Positions 41,366-51,877 of a DNA stretch of 64,000 bases are shown one piece after another (position 1 is the first letter of the stretch; every line of letters begins with the position of its first letter). The DNA lies in contig NC_087065.1 in NCBI RefSeq assembly GCF_963678635.1, positions 61,592,754 through 61,656,753 on the forward strand, in the 5' to 3' direction. The notes below the pieces were generated by a model. That model was not told the DNA's origin. It saw only the letters and a program-made list of their open reading frames with translations, and made no database searches. The position numbers and the translations under genes are program-made. The stretch is from Symsagittifera roscoffensis. Lineage: Eukaryota; Xenacoelomorpha; Acoela; Convolutidae.

Positions 41366-42645
41366 TCCAGTTTTCACTTTTTAAAATATTCTGTTTTCAA
41401 TTTTTTTTTAATTCAGAAAAATTTTCAATTTTGCGGGGCTAGAAAATTGTTCCTAATATTTTCACTGGTTTAGGTAATTTTATAAATTTGCCAATTCCAA
41501 GGGCCATGCCGGCAATGTAAACAAAAAACCAAGAGAAAAAGATTTTTTTTTCAATTTTGAACTTGAAAAATCCTTACCTTCAAGCAGATTCAAAAAAGAA
41601 AAAAAAGAAAATTACCTGAGCTAAACTTACTGATCTAAGTACTCTAAACTTTATTAGGAACTGTAGACTGAAACCCTATTTTCAATTAAACGTGAAGACT
41701 GAATTCCAATAATTCTTTTTTTTTTTGTTATTAGAGAAGAACTCAGCTTCGTATTCTTATTCAGCTTTAAAGAACAGGATTTGTTCAGTCGGCTTCCAAA
41801 AAAACGCAAAACAATCCACTTTTCTTCTGATTGGTGATTTTTTGATGATTTCAACCTAACTTTTTGTTCGCGTCAGCTTCCAGTTGGTTGAAATAGGAGA
41901 AAAAAAAAACAGAAAAGTTGGACAGACAGATTTATTGGGCAAAATTAGGGTAACTCTGAAGACCAAAAATAAAACCACGCATTCGCACGCAGCAGATCTC
42001 GAGAAAAATATAAATAATTCAAAACTTTTTCATTACACTTCAAATATTATTGTTTCGACCATTTGAAAAACAGGGAGGAACTTAGTATTCGGGTGTGTTT
42101 CAGTTTTTTTTCACGCAGTTCAGATTTGTTTTTCACGCAAAATCAGGTACCACAAATAATCATCGGAATGGATCGAGTGATATATCATGTTAAAGCCCTT
42201 TCAGTTGTGATTCGAATGAGATTAAAAAAAACCAGTTTGAGAAAAGTCGATTTGAAATTTTTAATTTTTGGTCTAACTTCAAGCTAATGAAGCTCTAATA
42301 AAACTAGTGTGCAGGCTTAAAGTAGCTTATTTCTGCTGAATTTAAGCCGTGAAATTGAATTTTACTCGAGTAAAAGTTAGTTTTCTGGGTTTTTTAACGC
42401 CATTATGGGAATCAAAAACTTCAAAAAATTTCTGCAATAAAAATTGAAAAAAAGTTTCACGATTTTTTGGTTTTTCTAGTAATTTTTTACGAAAACTATT
42501 TTATTAAAACCTCTATTTTTCTTGCAACTGAATACCCTTCCTGGCCCAGAGGTAAAGTTGCATTTCGCAAACACAAGCTTAACCAAAGAGATACTTCATT
42601 CCTCTGTTATGTAAATTAAGGTAAAAAGCGGGCATTGCTCAGCCG

Positions 42646-42765
42646 AAATTGGCAAACGCCTATAAACTTGGAAAATGCCTATAATCTGATAAACGCCTAT
42701 AATCTGGCAAAAACCCATAAATAAGGTTGGCAAACACCCAAATTGGCAAACGGATATGCCCAAAA
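42646..42765. repeat. Short degenerate ~18-bp tandem repeat
   Basis: Five or six imperfect units built on GGCAAACGCCTATAATCT and GGCAAACACCCAAATT. Present unchanged in the other unit at about 57353-57472. Confidence 0.6.
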
Positions 42766-42879
42766 TTGTGAGGCCGGATCTAAAATTTTGAGGGTGGACT
42801 TTCAAATAAAATGTGAAATATTTAACGACCCTTCGTTAGCTTGATCAAAATAAATTTTCCTAGTTCTCCTCCAGTTTTG

Positions 42880-43110
42880 GCGGTTTTTATGGCGTTCTGA
42901 TCAAAAAATTTGCGTTTTTTGGCGCGCGCTCCTGTAAAAAAAACTATGTAATGCCACCTTTAGACATAGGGCCAATCGGCCAAAAATAGATGTCATAAAA
43001 TATCAACAAATACGGAGTTCTATGGGCAGTGAAAGGGTAGACTCCCTGAAGAGGGTGTCCCCTTAATTCCCCCTCTGCAGAGTTAATATTTGGCTCAATT
43101 GTGTGTATTC
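42880..43110. repeat. Dispersed repeat fragment 1 (GCGCGCTCC family)
   Basis: Shares with 43840-44280 the order: AATTTGCGTTTTTTGGCGCGCGCTCC-like core, AT-rich part with a GGGTAGAC or GGGTCAG phrase, C-rich run, TTAATTC and TTAATATTTGG. Too diverged to call a family; likely a non-autonomous element fragment. Partner in the right unit at about 57590-57820. Confidence 0.4.
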
Positions 43111-43839
43111 CACATGTAAAAAGGCTGTGAAGGGATAACTGAAGCTCTTAAAAATAATTTTCCCCGAATGTTCAACACAAAGCTTTTTGCCGATCAATTG
43201 AGCAATATAAATCCATCCATTCTCGCAAGGCGGTAGGGAGGAAGTAGTTCATTGGCTCACTTCAGACTGGTAACTTGCTTTCCTCGATGAGGCAATGGCC
43301 GCTCCAACAAAAGCTTGAGTTCTTCGATTGTTTTTTTTTCTCGATACCCATGTAAACTAAATTTCAGTCGGTCAATGGATTTGAGCATCCCTGATTCTAA
43401 TAAATAAAAAATGACTTTTCAAAAATTTAGACTCAAAATGAATGAGTTGCTAGAGAATGTGAAGTCAGCAGCAGATTAAATTTTATAGTTTTATTTTCCA
43501 AATAAATTACAAAAAATACTAAAGTTAGTAGTAAGTAAAGAATATTTGTAGTAAGTAAGGAATAAAAGGTAAATTTTTCGAACTTAAAAATAAGTTTTTC
43601 AAGGTTAATATTTAAGAGAAACATTGTTGAACCCAAACGCGGTTAAATTTTCCGCACAGCTAAAAAAATTGACCTTCATTTTTCCTGATTTTGTTTCCAT
43701 GCAATTTTCGACTAGGCTTAGACTAGCCAATCAGATTTGTTGAAATAATATACTTTAAGCAGATTTATCAAATTTGTTGCTGACTTCACCAAATTTGACA
43801 ACAGAGTAAACATATTTGAGTAAACAGTTTCGAAGTTCA

Positions 43840-44280
43840 ATCAGGGGCCGATCCAGGATCTTCTCGAGGGGAGGGGGGGCAGATTTTCAACAAAAAAAAT
43901 CGAAAATTTGGTCGACTTTTTTTAGGTCGACTAATTTGATTTTCTGAGCTCTAGCAAATCACTATAAAGACCCTATTTTCACCAAATTTTCTGCGCCGCA
44001 GGCGAGTTTTTGAAAAAAAAAACAGGCCAACTTTTCAAAAAATGCTGACCAAAACAATGCGTTTTTTTAGCGCGCGCTCCCAAATCAAAATTAGTATATA
44101 TTGACGCCGAAAGCGCTTTTAGAAAAATTATAGGGTCAGTAAGACAAAAATGGGTAACTCAATATAGTACAAAGAGGGGAGGTACCCTTTATCTCAGCAG
44201 GGGGTCAGATGTCAAATCCTCCCCATCCCCCCATTAATTCAATTAATATTTCGGAATGAGGGCCGAAAAACTTATGACCA
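43840..44280. repeat. Dispersed repeat fragment 2 (GCGCGCTCC family)
   Basis: Begins with CAGGGGCCGATCCAGGAT and a G-rich run, then a GCGCGCTCC core at about 44070, then C-rich runs and a TTAATTCAATTAATATTTCGG end. Related to 42880-43110. The G run is one or two bases longer in the right unit (about 58550-58990). Confidence 0.45.
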
Positions 44281-44798
44281 ACTTTTTGTCCCCATATGTT
44301 CATTAGAATCGAATATGTGAATATGTACCTGTTGCAAAGTTCACAGACGCCAATGTCTTTCATATAACACTCGATAAAATGCGTTCGGATTTGATGACCG
44401 TTTTATTTTTTGAATGTTTGCATCTCGCAATCTCCAAGCGCTCCATCTAAGAACTGAATCATCTGCTCGTAAAGTTTTCAGAGAATTGGATAAAAAGCCA
44501 ATTTTCACATCTCAGACCTGTTTGCGATTACAACTCCTCGGAGGCACTCAAACGTATGGAATAAGACATACTAAATTAGTTGAACAATCCTCTCTTGCGC
44601 ATTTATATGATGTTAAAATCATGAGAATAACATGTTTAATAATTTATTTAAAACATTCAAAATAGCACCAAATAAGAAAAAAAATTGAGATTAATTTCAA
44701 AAATATACTCTACACTATTTGAAATATACGAAGAAACATGAATCATTGACGTTCATTACAGATTGGCTAAACATTTAACAGAAACAAACATAAACGAT

Positions 44799-47208
44799 TT
44801 ATTTGTTATTTTTCAACCGAGTTTCACAATGTGCAAATTGCTCTCTAGTGCTATTCAGCCGACTGTGCAGAATGGAGACGAATCGGGACGGCAACTTGGG
44901 CAATTTTCGGCTGAGGGACTCTTCGGCTTGGAAATCTTGGTACATGGAAGACCACAGACTAGAGTTGCTGGCGTGTCGTTCGATGTTGGCCACGGTTTGG
45001 GGAGAAAACAAGCAAACTGAGCTCAAAAGCTGGTCGTGATAATGACTAAACTTGTCTAGTATTCTGTAACTATGAAGCAGACCTGATTCGTTGTCAAATA
45101 ACAGATAAAGGTTATCGGAGTTTCGTTGCTGCAAATTGTGTATGGGATACTGCAACATTCTTGAGTTCCATTTCAAATTGTTCAGATTGTTAACGACTCG
45201 ATCTAAGTTCGCAGTTAGATAGTCGAAAACTACCATGTCGGACCACTGGGCTAATTCTGCTATTTCAACTGAGTTCAAAGATACTGAGCTCTGATTGGAC
45301 AAAATCGTTGGCAAAGAGGCCAAAGTTGACCAATCAGCGACGGAGTTCTGATCTGTCTGGAAGTATAAGGGTATATTGACAGGATGAAGGTAGTCGATGA
45401 ACTTGGTAAGGATGACCAATTTTCCCTCCTCCCAGCCCCCTTCGCCCTCGTTTTCATTTTTGAGCAGCTGAGGGGCAACATCTGACCAGAAAGGATCGGA
45501 CGCGTTGAAAACCGAGAGTTTGGTAGGGGCAACTTTGTTAATACCTGCAAAACAGACATAACTTTTACTTTATATTTTGACAACCAATTTGTGACAACAT
45601 TTTTCTTGAAGATCAACCTTTACTAGGGCTGAAAAGGGCTAGAAGAAATCAACATATAAAAAGATATAAAATTGCAAAAAAAAGATCCCTAAAAACCCTA
45701 ACGAAGTTGTTTACGGAAAAAAAGTCAAGAACCCGATTGCAATACCCTTGCTTAACGCAAGCGCAAGCAAAACATTCAATCCAAATTTACGTGAGCTCGA
45801 GAATTTTTGTTTCAATAAAAATTTCAATTACTTTCTTTCTCATCAATGTGAAAAACAAGAGAATGAAACTTGTTTATTTCAATGTCCCAAAAGGAACAAC
45901 GTTAACGAGTTTTTGCTATAAGTATAACTTAACAGCATAAACTTTACCGCTTCTTTGCTCGTTAGACCAAAGAATATAAAACGTTAGAAACGTTAGAAAA
46001 AGAACTACAACGTTAGAAAAGTTACCGCAAACCCCCCCCCCCCCCCCAACCCCCAAGCACTTCCCCAGCTTTGAGAATTTCCGGATTAAAAAGGGGTTTT
46101 TATACGCGGTCAAACATGGTATGCTAATATTATGAAAGATTGTGGATGAGGACTCAAACTGACCAATCGCACGGCTGAGATAGAACGAGAAGACCTCCCC
46201 CTGGATCTGATCCTGGTTCTGTCTATACCTGCAACACACTCGCCCTCCCCCCTCCAAGTGCAGCAGTCTGTTCTTCATCCGACCACAACCCTTCTCCACG
46301 CCCACAACACGTGACCTGCTGATTTCGTCTAAAATATAAACAAACAATATGATTTTTATCTGAAATGTTCATGTTGGCGCCACTGAATATCAACCACGCA
46401 ACATGATCAATTATTGATCAAAAGATCTCTTCTTGCAAGAAAACATTTAAACGTTAAAAAAAGTCATCAATAGCATTTTGCAGTAAAAAAATAACATTTC
46501 CGGAATTGTGAAATTAAAAAAATTAATTCAACTACTATATCTTCTGAGTTTGATTAAGCAAGCATAGATCGTAACAAAATTAAAATTAGTAATGAAGTAA
46601 TCTAATTAAAATTAATTTTTTGGTTTCTGCCAGTTGCACATGATCTAACAAAGACTGCATATGAGATCAGTCTTAATTTTCATAAGAAGACTTCGTTCGA
46701 AATTACTTGAACGTTTTACTCGATCCTTCTTTTAAATTCACAATCTTGTTTAATTTTCTCGAGGCACTACCAGTTGAAGTTACATTTTGACGGTTTTTCT
46801 ATCTGAAGTAGGCCAAGCAAACTAACCTTTCCACTGTTTAAACTCCTCGTTGGAGAACCCCTGCGGCATCCTTTTCATTATCTTGCTTGGAAAAAATATC
46901 AAGGCACTCCACTCCTCGAGATTCAATTGGTCACTTTGCATGTTGTCATTCCTCATGATTGAAATCCTCTGTGATATGGTAACTATTGCGAATAGGCTGA
47001 GAATCAGGGCTCCTGACAGTAACAAAAGACTATTATTTGACCGGTCAAAGGTCACGGAAACATTCGCGGGTCGTCTTATTGATCCCGTTTCATTATAGTG
47101 ACCCCGAACCTGAACACGGCCGAAGGAGGCGGTGTTAGATTTGCGTGGGTTGTCAGGGTAATCGCAAACCGACACAGACTTTAACTAATTTTCTGCCATA
47201 AATTTCAT
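44799..47208 (-). pseudogene. fj: Four-jointed / FJX1 gene, left copy, stop in codon 8
   Basis: Three coding exons: 46827-47208, 46164-46328 and 44799-45544. Both introns have GT-AG ends (donors GTTAGT and GTCAGT). Exons 2 and 3 give the same protein as the right copy and carry the family motifs: GCGRMKNRL, CCRYRQN-x4-QGE, VVFDYLTANLDR and the FDNE site. Exon 1 has a CAG-to-TAG change at 47185-47187, after seven codons. The next in-frame ATG lies beyond the transmembrane anchor, so an ordinary type II Golgi protein cannot be made from this start. Exon 1 also has extra amino-acid changes (Ala/Glu next to the stop, Ser/Leu and Met/Ile further on). An upstream alternative exon or polymorphism remains possible. 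Confidence 0.88.
46031..46048. repeat. Poly-C tract in four-jointed intron 2 (left copy)
   Basis: A run of about sixteen C's in the intron between exons 2 and 3, three to four bases shorter than in the right copy (about 60745-60764). It is a length-variable homopolymer and prone to sequencing error. Confidence 0.8.
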
Positions 47209-48476
47209 TTTTTAAATTCGGATAGCAAAATAGTGTCTAACAAGAATGCTTTCGAAGTTTACGTTTTACAAATCTCTCAAATTGAAAATATTTCAGTTTG
47301 CAAATGAATGAAATTGAGCCAAAATATGTACGAAGGATCTGCGTTGTGAAGTTCGGGTTGTTGAAATACTTCCACCAGATATGAGATAAGATTGTTGATA
47401 ACGAGAACTTTTTCTTTACGACGAAAAAGTAAACAAAGGGAGCAAAGTGGTTTGTTTGGATCAACTGGTTGGAAGAAATTGGAGCTGGAACTATTTGATT
47501 TTATAGCTAGGAAAATAAATTGAATTGGCGGCGTGTTAAATAAAAACGAGGAACAATGGATTAAGGAGACTAGAAGGTAGATTTCTCTTTACCGATCAGT
47601 TTTACCAGTTTTATAATAAAATATGAATTGTTGTCAGCGATTTAATGCTTGGATATAAAAGCGCACACTGCATCGTAATGTAATACGGCTTTTTTAAATC
47701 CTTTTTCTCTTTTCCAATCAATAAATTCAAACTATCAAAATGGCTTTTGCACAGATCTAAAAAAAAACTCCTTGCGAAAGTAGAAATGCGGAAGGGTTTC
47801 TTCGATCGACCGGTGGTTGGCTTCGAATAATGTCTGGTTGGTTGAGGGGATCGTAAATTTGGCTAGATCAGATGCGTCTTATGACAGCAATTAATCAGGT
47901 TATGACAGGGTAATTCGGTCGATTGCGGGAGAACAATTCAAACACAGGTGTACACTCCTCAATAAATCTCAATCAGTCCGCCAATATGAGCAGACGAGCC
48001 GCTATTAAACGAGGGACCCGTGCCACGATCAAAACAGACAACAAAAAAACAACTGAGACCAAATTCTCCGCTTTTTTCTCGTTTTTCTTCTTTTTTTTCA
48101 GTTTTCTATCAGAAATTGCAGTAACATCTGATGAACAATTTGAAACTCTCTCATCACTTTTTGGTTTTGAATAACAGCATCAACATGAATCATCGGAACT
48201 GAAAGGCAGTTTATCCAGTTTAATCTTACGCAATGCTGATGTAATATTATAATGTTATGCAATAGTGATGTAACAATACCTAAATGGCGATAAGGAACTG
48301 AAAGTGGGGATCAGATGTGCTGCTGATGATGATGGTGGACCGATGGAATTGTTATAAAGTGTGGGTGTTACCTTTGGGATTTTGAGTGAAGTTTCGTCCC
48401 CTGTGTGACGTATAGAATAACATAAATTAATCTCCTGTCACGAACTGATAATTTCATTCACATTATTCCCCTGTTG

Positions 48477-48684
48477 TCAAATATTTCTATTATAACCGCT
48501 TGTTTTTTCACGAATTTGCTTCGTTGTCTTTTCAGCCAATTTTGAGGGCGCAAAATTAATTTGTTTGGAATTAAGGGGAAATTGAAAATGGGAGCTCTTC
48601 TGAAAAATTAATTCTGGTTCAGGTGCAGACAAAGTTCCAATTTCCTTCGCTATAAAAACTTTCGATTTTGCGTCTTCTTCCAAC
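48477..48684 (-). CDS. Possible terminal exon, unknown protein (low confidence)
   Basis: An open frame of about 68 codons directly follows a good acceptor-like sequence (ATTTTGTTTCAG) and ends at a stop. The peptide is charged, with Lys/Glu and Gln, and has no known motif. Compared with the right unit (63195-63402) at least four residues differ, a high rate for two otherwise almost identical copies. That weakens the case for a real exon. Confidence 0.2.
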
Positions 48685-50299
48685 TGAAACAAAATATCCC
48701 AATAAATGTCAAGTAAACAACATAAACAGTAACCAGACAAAAATAAACGTTTTCTTTGCGCATAAGATTAAAGGTGTTTTTATACCAATTAAAATGCGGA
48801 AAAAACTTGAGATAACCTTTTACATTTCTACCCACTATGTTTTACTTCTATTATTTTATATCGGTTTGAAGAAACTTCATTTAAACAAAATAATATCAAA
48901 GAGTCGTTTGGGCCGCAGAATTGAAGTGGTTAAAACTATATGGCAGACACGTGGGTTCAGTTTACTATTATGGGAAAATAGAATTTACACTCGTCTGTAG
49001 ATCGGATAAAGTAAATTGAAAGTGAGGAAGATGAGAATGAGATTAATGGATTCTGACTGATTGCAAAAAAGCGTTTAAAAGAACAAGAGTTTATGCGGTG
49101 TTGTTTATCGCCTCAATGCCGTCAAATGCCCTTTTATACTCGATGCATTTTTTCACTAAATGTCATTAGCAGCCAAATTTATGTGCAGTTAAGGACACGC
49201 AATGAAATTTATGAACGAAACATGATCTGAATTTTCCTTTTTTCTTTTTTTTTTTCACTTCATTTGACATCGACAAAAAATAAGAGAGGCTAGTCTGCGG
49301 TTTTAGGTTAGTAAGGTTAGTAATACTAATGATAGATAGAAGGGCAACTCTTATACATGGGCTAAATTAGCAGTCAGCTCCCTGGGATTCCCCTAAGATT
49401 TCACCCAAATCCAATTTCCAGAGCCACAAATTTAAACGCGCCCCCGTCGAGCTAGAAAATGAGAGTAAAAACAGCATCTATTGCCAGAACTGCGCCGCAC
49501 GGGGAGTGTTATGCAAGTTTTTGTCTTTTCAATAAAAATTACACTAAAAAGCTAAGATCTTATAAAAGGGGGCGTTTCCGTTACAAGATAGAAAAACATG
49601 AGAGACGTTCAATAAACTCACCAATTAGACGATATGAAAAAGAAAAAGTAATTTAAAGAGAAAATGACTCAATTTAACAGTGATTGTGCCATTCTGACTG
49701 CTGGAAATGAAAAATAGATACTGGCTCAAAAAACTGTTTTGTGTTTTCTCAATATGTAATGTGTTCACATGTTCTCAGGTTAGGGCAGTTGATAAAATCA
49801 ATAGAAAACTCAATTTTCCGGCTGTGGTTCCCCAAATATTTAATTTTTCTGCTGCTAATCTCAAAATAGTGAATCACCCCTGCAAGAAAAGATAAAATCG
49901 GGTCCCAAAAATAATCAATGAAGTATTTTGAACAGCTAAAGTCAATTTTACTCAGCTGGAAAGGCTTGCAAGCTCACCTTAGCCAGAGTTATTTCTGGTA
50001 GTTAAGTTAATAATAAAACAGCGGGCGGGATTCGTTGTTTGGTGGCTTTCAAATTGGATAGGAAGAATTACGGTTGGAGGGTACTTTTGATTGAGGTCCT
50101 AGCCAGTTATGCGATATTAACAGACTATTTTTGATCGACCGCAGATTTCAAGCTTAAGTTTCTCTCCGTCGGATAATCCGGCGAAATGAATGGCGCTGAA
50201 TAGGGGGCTGAATAGTGGCAGCGGATACGCAATTAAGAAATAAAGAGAAAATCCGGCCGAAACAATCCGCTTGCCTTTCCTTGTCTTATTTTAATACAA

Positions 50300-50599
50300 T
50301 TACCGGTCCGATTTATTGACTTTTGCACATATTTTGCCAAAATTACATCTATGTCCGTAAGGCACCAGCCAAAATGGTACAAATGTAGCAGCAGCAGAGA
50401 TGGCATGACTTTCTTCATATCTATCCAACAAAGCAGACCAATAAAAGACAAAAAAAGACAGAAAACTGGAGTTATATTGAATATCAAGTTGACATTCTTC
50501 CTCAATTAGAATTTTTTTTACTGGAGCTGTCAAACAGCATAATTTATTGTTTCCAGTGGCGCCATTTTCCAACGGCCATCCGTTTATAAAGTCTGACAT
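50300..50599 (-). CDS. Possible small ORF or exon (99 codons, unknown)
   Basis: Starts with an ATG and runs 99 codons. An acceptor-like site (GTTGGATAG) lies inside, and a GTAATT donor-like site follows near its end, so part of it may be an internal exon instead. No motif recognised. Its partner would lie outside the window, so no copy comparison is possible. Confidence 0.2.
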   Translation of the reverse strand: MSDFINGWPLENGATGNNKLCCLTAPVKKILIEEECQLDIQYNSSFLSFFVFYWSALLDRYEESHAISAAATFVPFWLVPYGHRCNFGKICAKVNKSDR

Positions 50600-51124
50600 T
50601 TATTCACGGTACGAATCTATTTTCTTTTGAAATCCAAAGAATGGCCAATCGGTAATGGACTGGTGTCATAGGGCCAATAAAACATTATCCAAAAAGTGTT
50701 AAGCAGACCAATCTATAACAACAAGAACGCACGGGAAAATTTCCAAACCTGAACCAAATCATAAGAATACATAAGTAACCAATGAGTTAAAAATAGCTGG
50801 TTCAGCAAGTCAGATTGCGAATCACCTTCAAAAGACATTCAAATTGGTCTCCGACAGTGACCATCGTATGCTCGCAACCACTTTTAAAAGTAAGTGAAAA
50901 AAACAAAATCTGTAAAAAAAAATTGCATCATAGAAAGAAGCAAAAGCAACTGAACTTTTCAAATACATTTTCGTTTTCTTTTTCCGCAAAGAAATACCAA
51001 AAATTTTCACTGAAATCTATCTAGAGTATTTCACTGCTAAAACTGCATAGTTTCCTATCCCTTACGCAAAATTATCATATGAATTTACCTTAAAATTGCT
51101 TACATTGCAACCTGCATGAAAGGA

Positions 51125-51318
51125 ATAATTTTCAAGCACATTAACTTTTCGACCTCCCAAAATATGCTCAACAACTGCATTTGGCACGTTTTCCCTAAAC
51201 ACTTTGGCTGGGGAGCGGATTTTGTTGTCCAATAGTTGGCTTGGTTGAGCTAAAAACATTTGAAAACAAGGATAGCCGGTTACCACGCAAGTAGCATAGG
51301 ATGTTCCGACCATAGTCT
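51125..51318 (-). CDS. Possible internal exon of an unknown gene
   Basis: An open stretch of about 65 codons bounded by an acceptor-like site (GTTTTTTTCTAAG) on its 5' side and a donor-like GTAAGC on its 3' side. The peptide looks protein-like, not low-complexity, and begins TMVGTSYATCVVTGYP. A CxVTGYP phrase occurs in the C-terminal part of some intraflagellar-transport coat proteins, but the rest does not match what I know of them, so I do not assign it. Further exons were not found with confidence. Confidence 0.35.
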
Positions 51319-51877
51319 TAGAAAAAAACACAAAAAAGTTTTTACAAATTCTTTTCGTTTTTTTGGCGTGGTGTGATAAAAGGATCTGAACGAAAAACTA
51401 TAGATTAGGCATATTCGACAGTAAAAAAACATGAGCAAATTGAAAAACAATTTTTGTAGAAAAATGACTGAAAAACCAAAAAAATATATCAAAAAAAATG
51501 TCAAAAGCTTTTTTTAAATTTTTGAAGTTTTTGATTCAAAAAAGGCGTTAAAATACTCAAAAAACTAAAGATACCCGAATAAAAGTAAATTTTAACGTTT
51601 TGAAATTTTTTAAGGTTGTTTGAATCACGACAAAAAAATTTTATTATGATATATCACTGAACTCACTCCGATGATTGTTTGTGATAGCTGATTTGATTTG
51701 GGTGGAATACAAAACAAAAAGAAAAAAAATAAAACACACCCTAATATAAAGTTCCTCCCCATTTGATATTTAAATTTTCCATTTCAACTGCATTACGAGG
51801 CCAAACTGTGCACTGATGCTACTGGATTTGTGTCTGTATGCTACTGGATTCCAGATACAAACCTCAAGATGAACAAG
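51319..51877. other. AT-rich non-coding DNA up to the duplication junction
   Basis: No gene, RNA or repeat recognised. It ends where satellite sequence of the second unit begins. Confidence 0.5.

Larger units (their letters stand above)
41366..44413. other. AT-rich intergenic DNA with repeat fragments (left unit)
   Basis: No convincing gene in 3 kb. It holds a short degenerate tandem of about 18 bp (aacgcctataatctgg type, 42646-42765). There are also two related stretches at about 42880-43110 and 43840-44280 that share a GCGCGCTCC core, a G-rich GGGTAGACTCC or GGGGAGGTACCC part and a TTAATTC-TTAATATTT end. The second begins with the 'ggggccgatcc' phrase common in old dispersed repeats. The 60-75 codon frames seen here have no recognisable content. 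Confidence 0.55.
47209..51121. other. AT-rich intergenic DNA 5' of four-jointed (left unit)
   Basis: No firm gene. Points of note: a plus-strand TATAAAAG at about 47655, 85 bases before a short ATG frame; a minus-strand frame at 48477-48684 that starts at a TTTGTTTCAG acceptor-like site and ends in a stop; a GC-richer plus-strand stretch near 49470-49510; and a 99-codon minus-strand frame at 50300-50599 beginning with ATG. Any could be an exon, but none shows a known motif. The paired copies differ more in the 48.5-kb frame than in four-jointed exons 2-3, which argues against strong constraint there. Confidence 0.4.
37151..51877. repeat. Tandem segmental duplication, left unit (14,727 bp)
   Basis: Matches 51878 to the window end at very high identity, with an offset of 14,727 at the left edge drifting to about 14,707-14,718 through small indels. 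The unit contains satellite, the four-jointed gene and its flanks. The junction at 51877/51878 joins host sequence directly to satellite, with AAAAAG shared by the two ends. The part from about 49280 to 51877 has its partner beyond the window. Confidence 0.93.

Noticed and set aside
45916-46040. Extension of four-jointed exon 2 through the poly-C tract
   Set aside because: A good GTCAGT donor at 46163 and the family alignment end the exon earlier. The Gly-rich extension is only the poly-C read in frame.
47650-47760. Promoter and tiny gene on the plus strand (TATAAAAG, then ATGGCTTTTGC)
   Set aside because: The frame stops after six codons and no splice donor is evident. A TATA-like word alone is common in AT-rich DNA.
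49459-49656. Structured RNA or histone-like 3' element near AACTGCGCCGCACGGGGAG
   Set aside because: No consistent stem-loop or known RNA consensus could be drawn.
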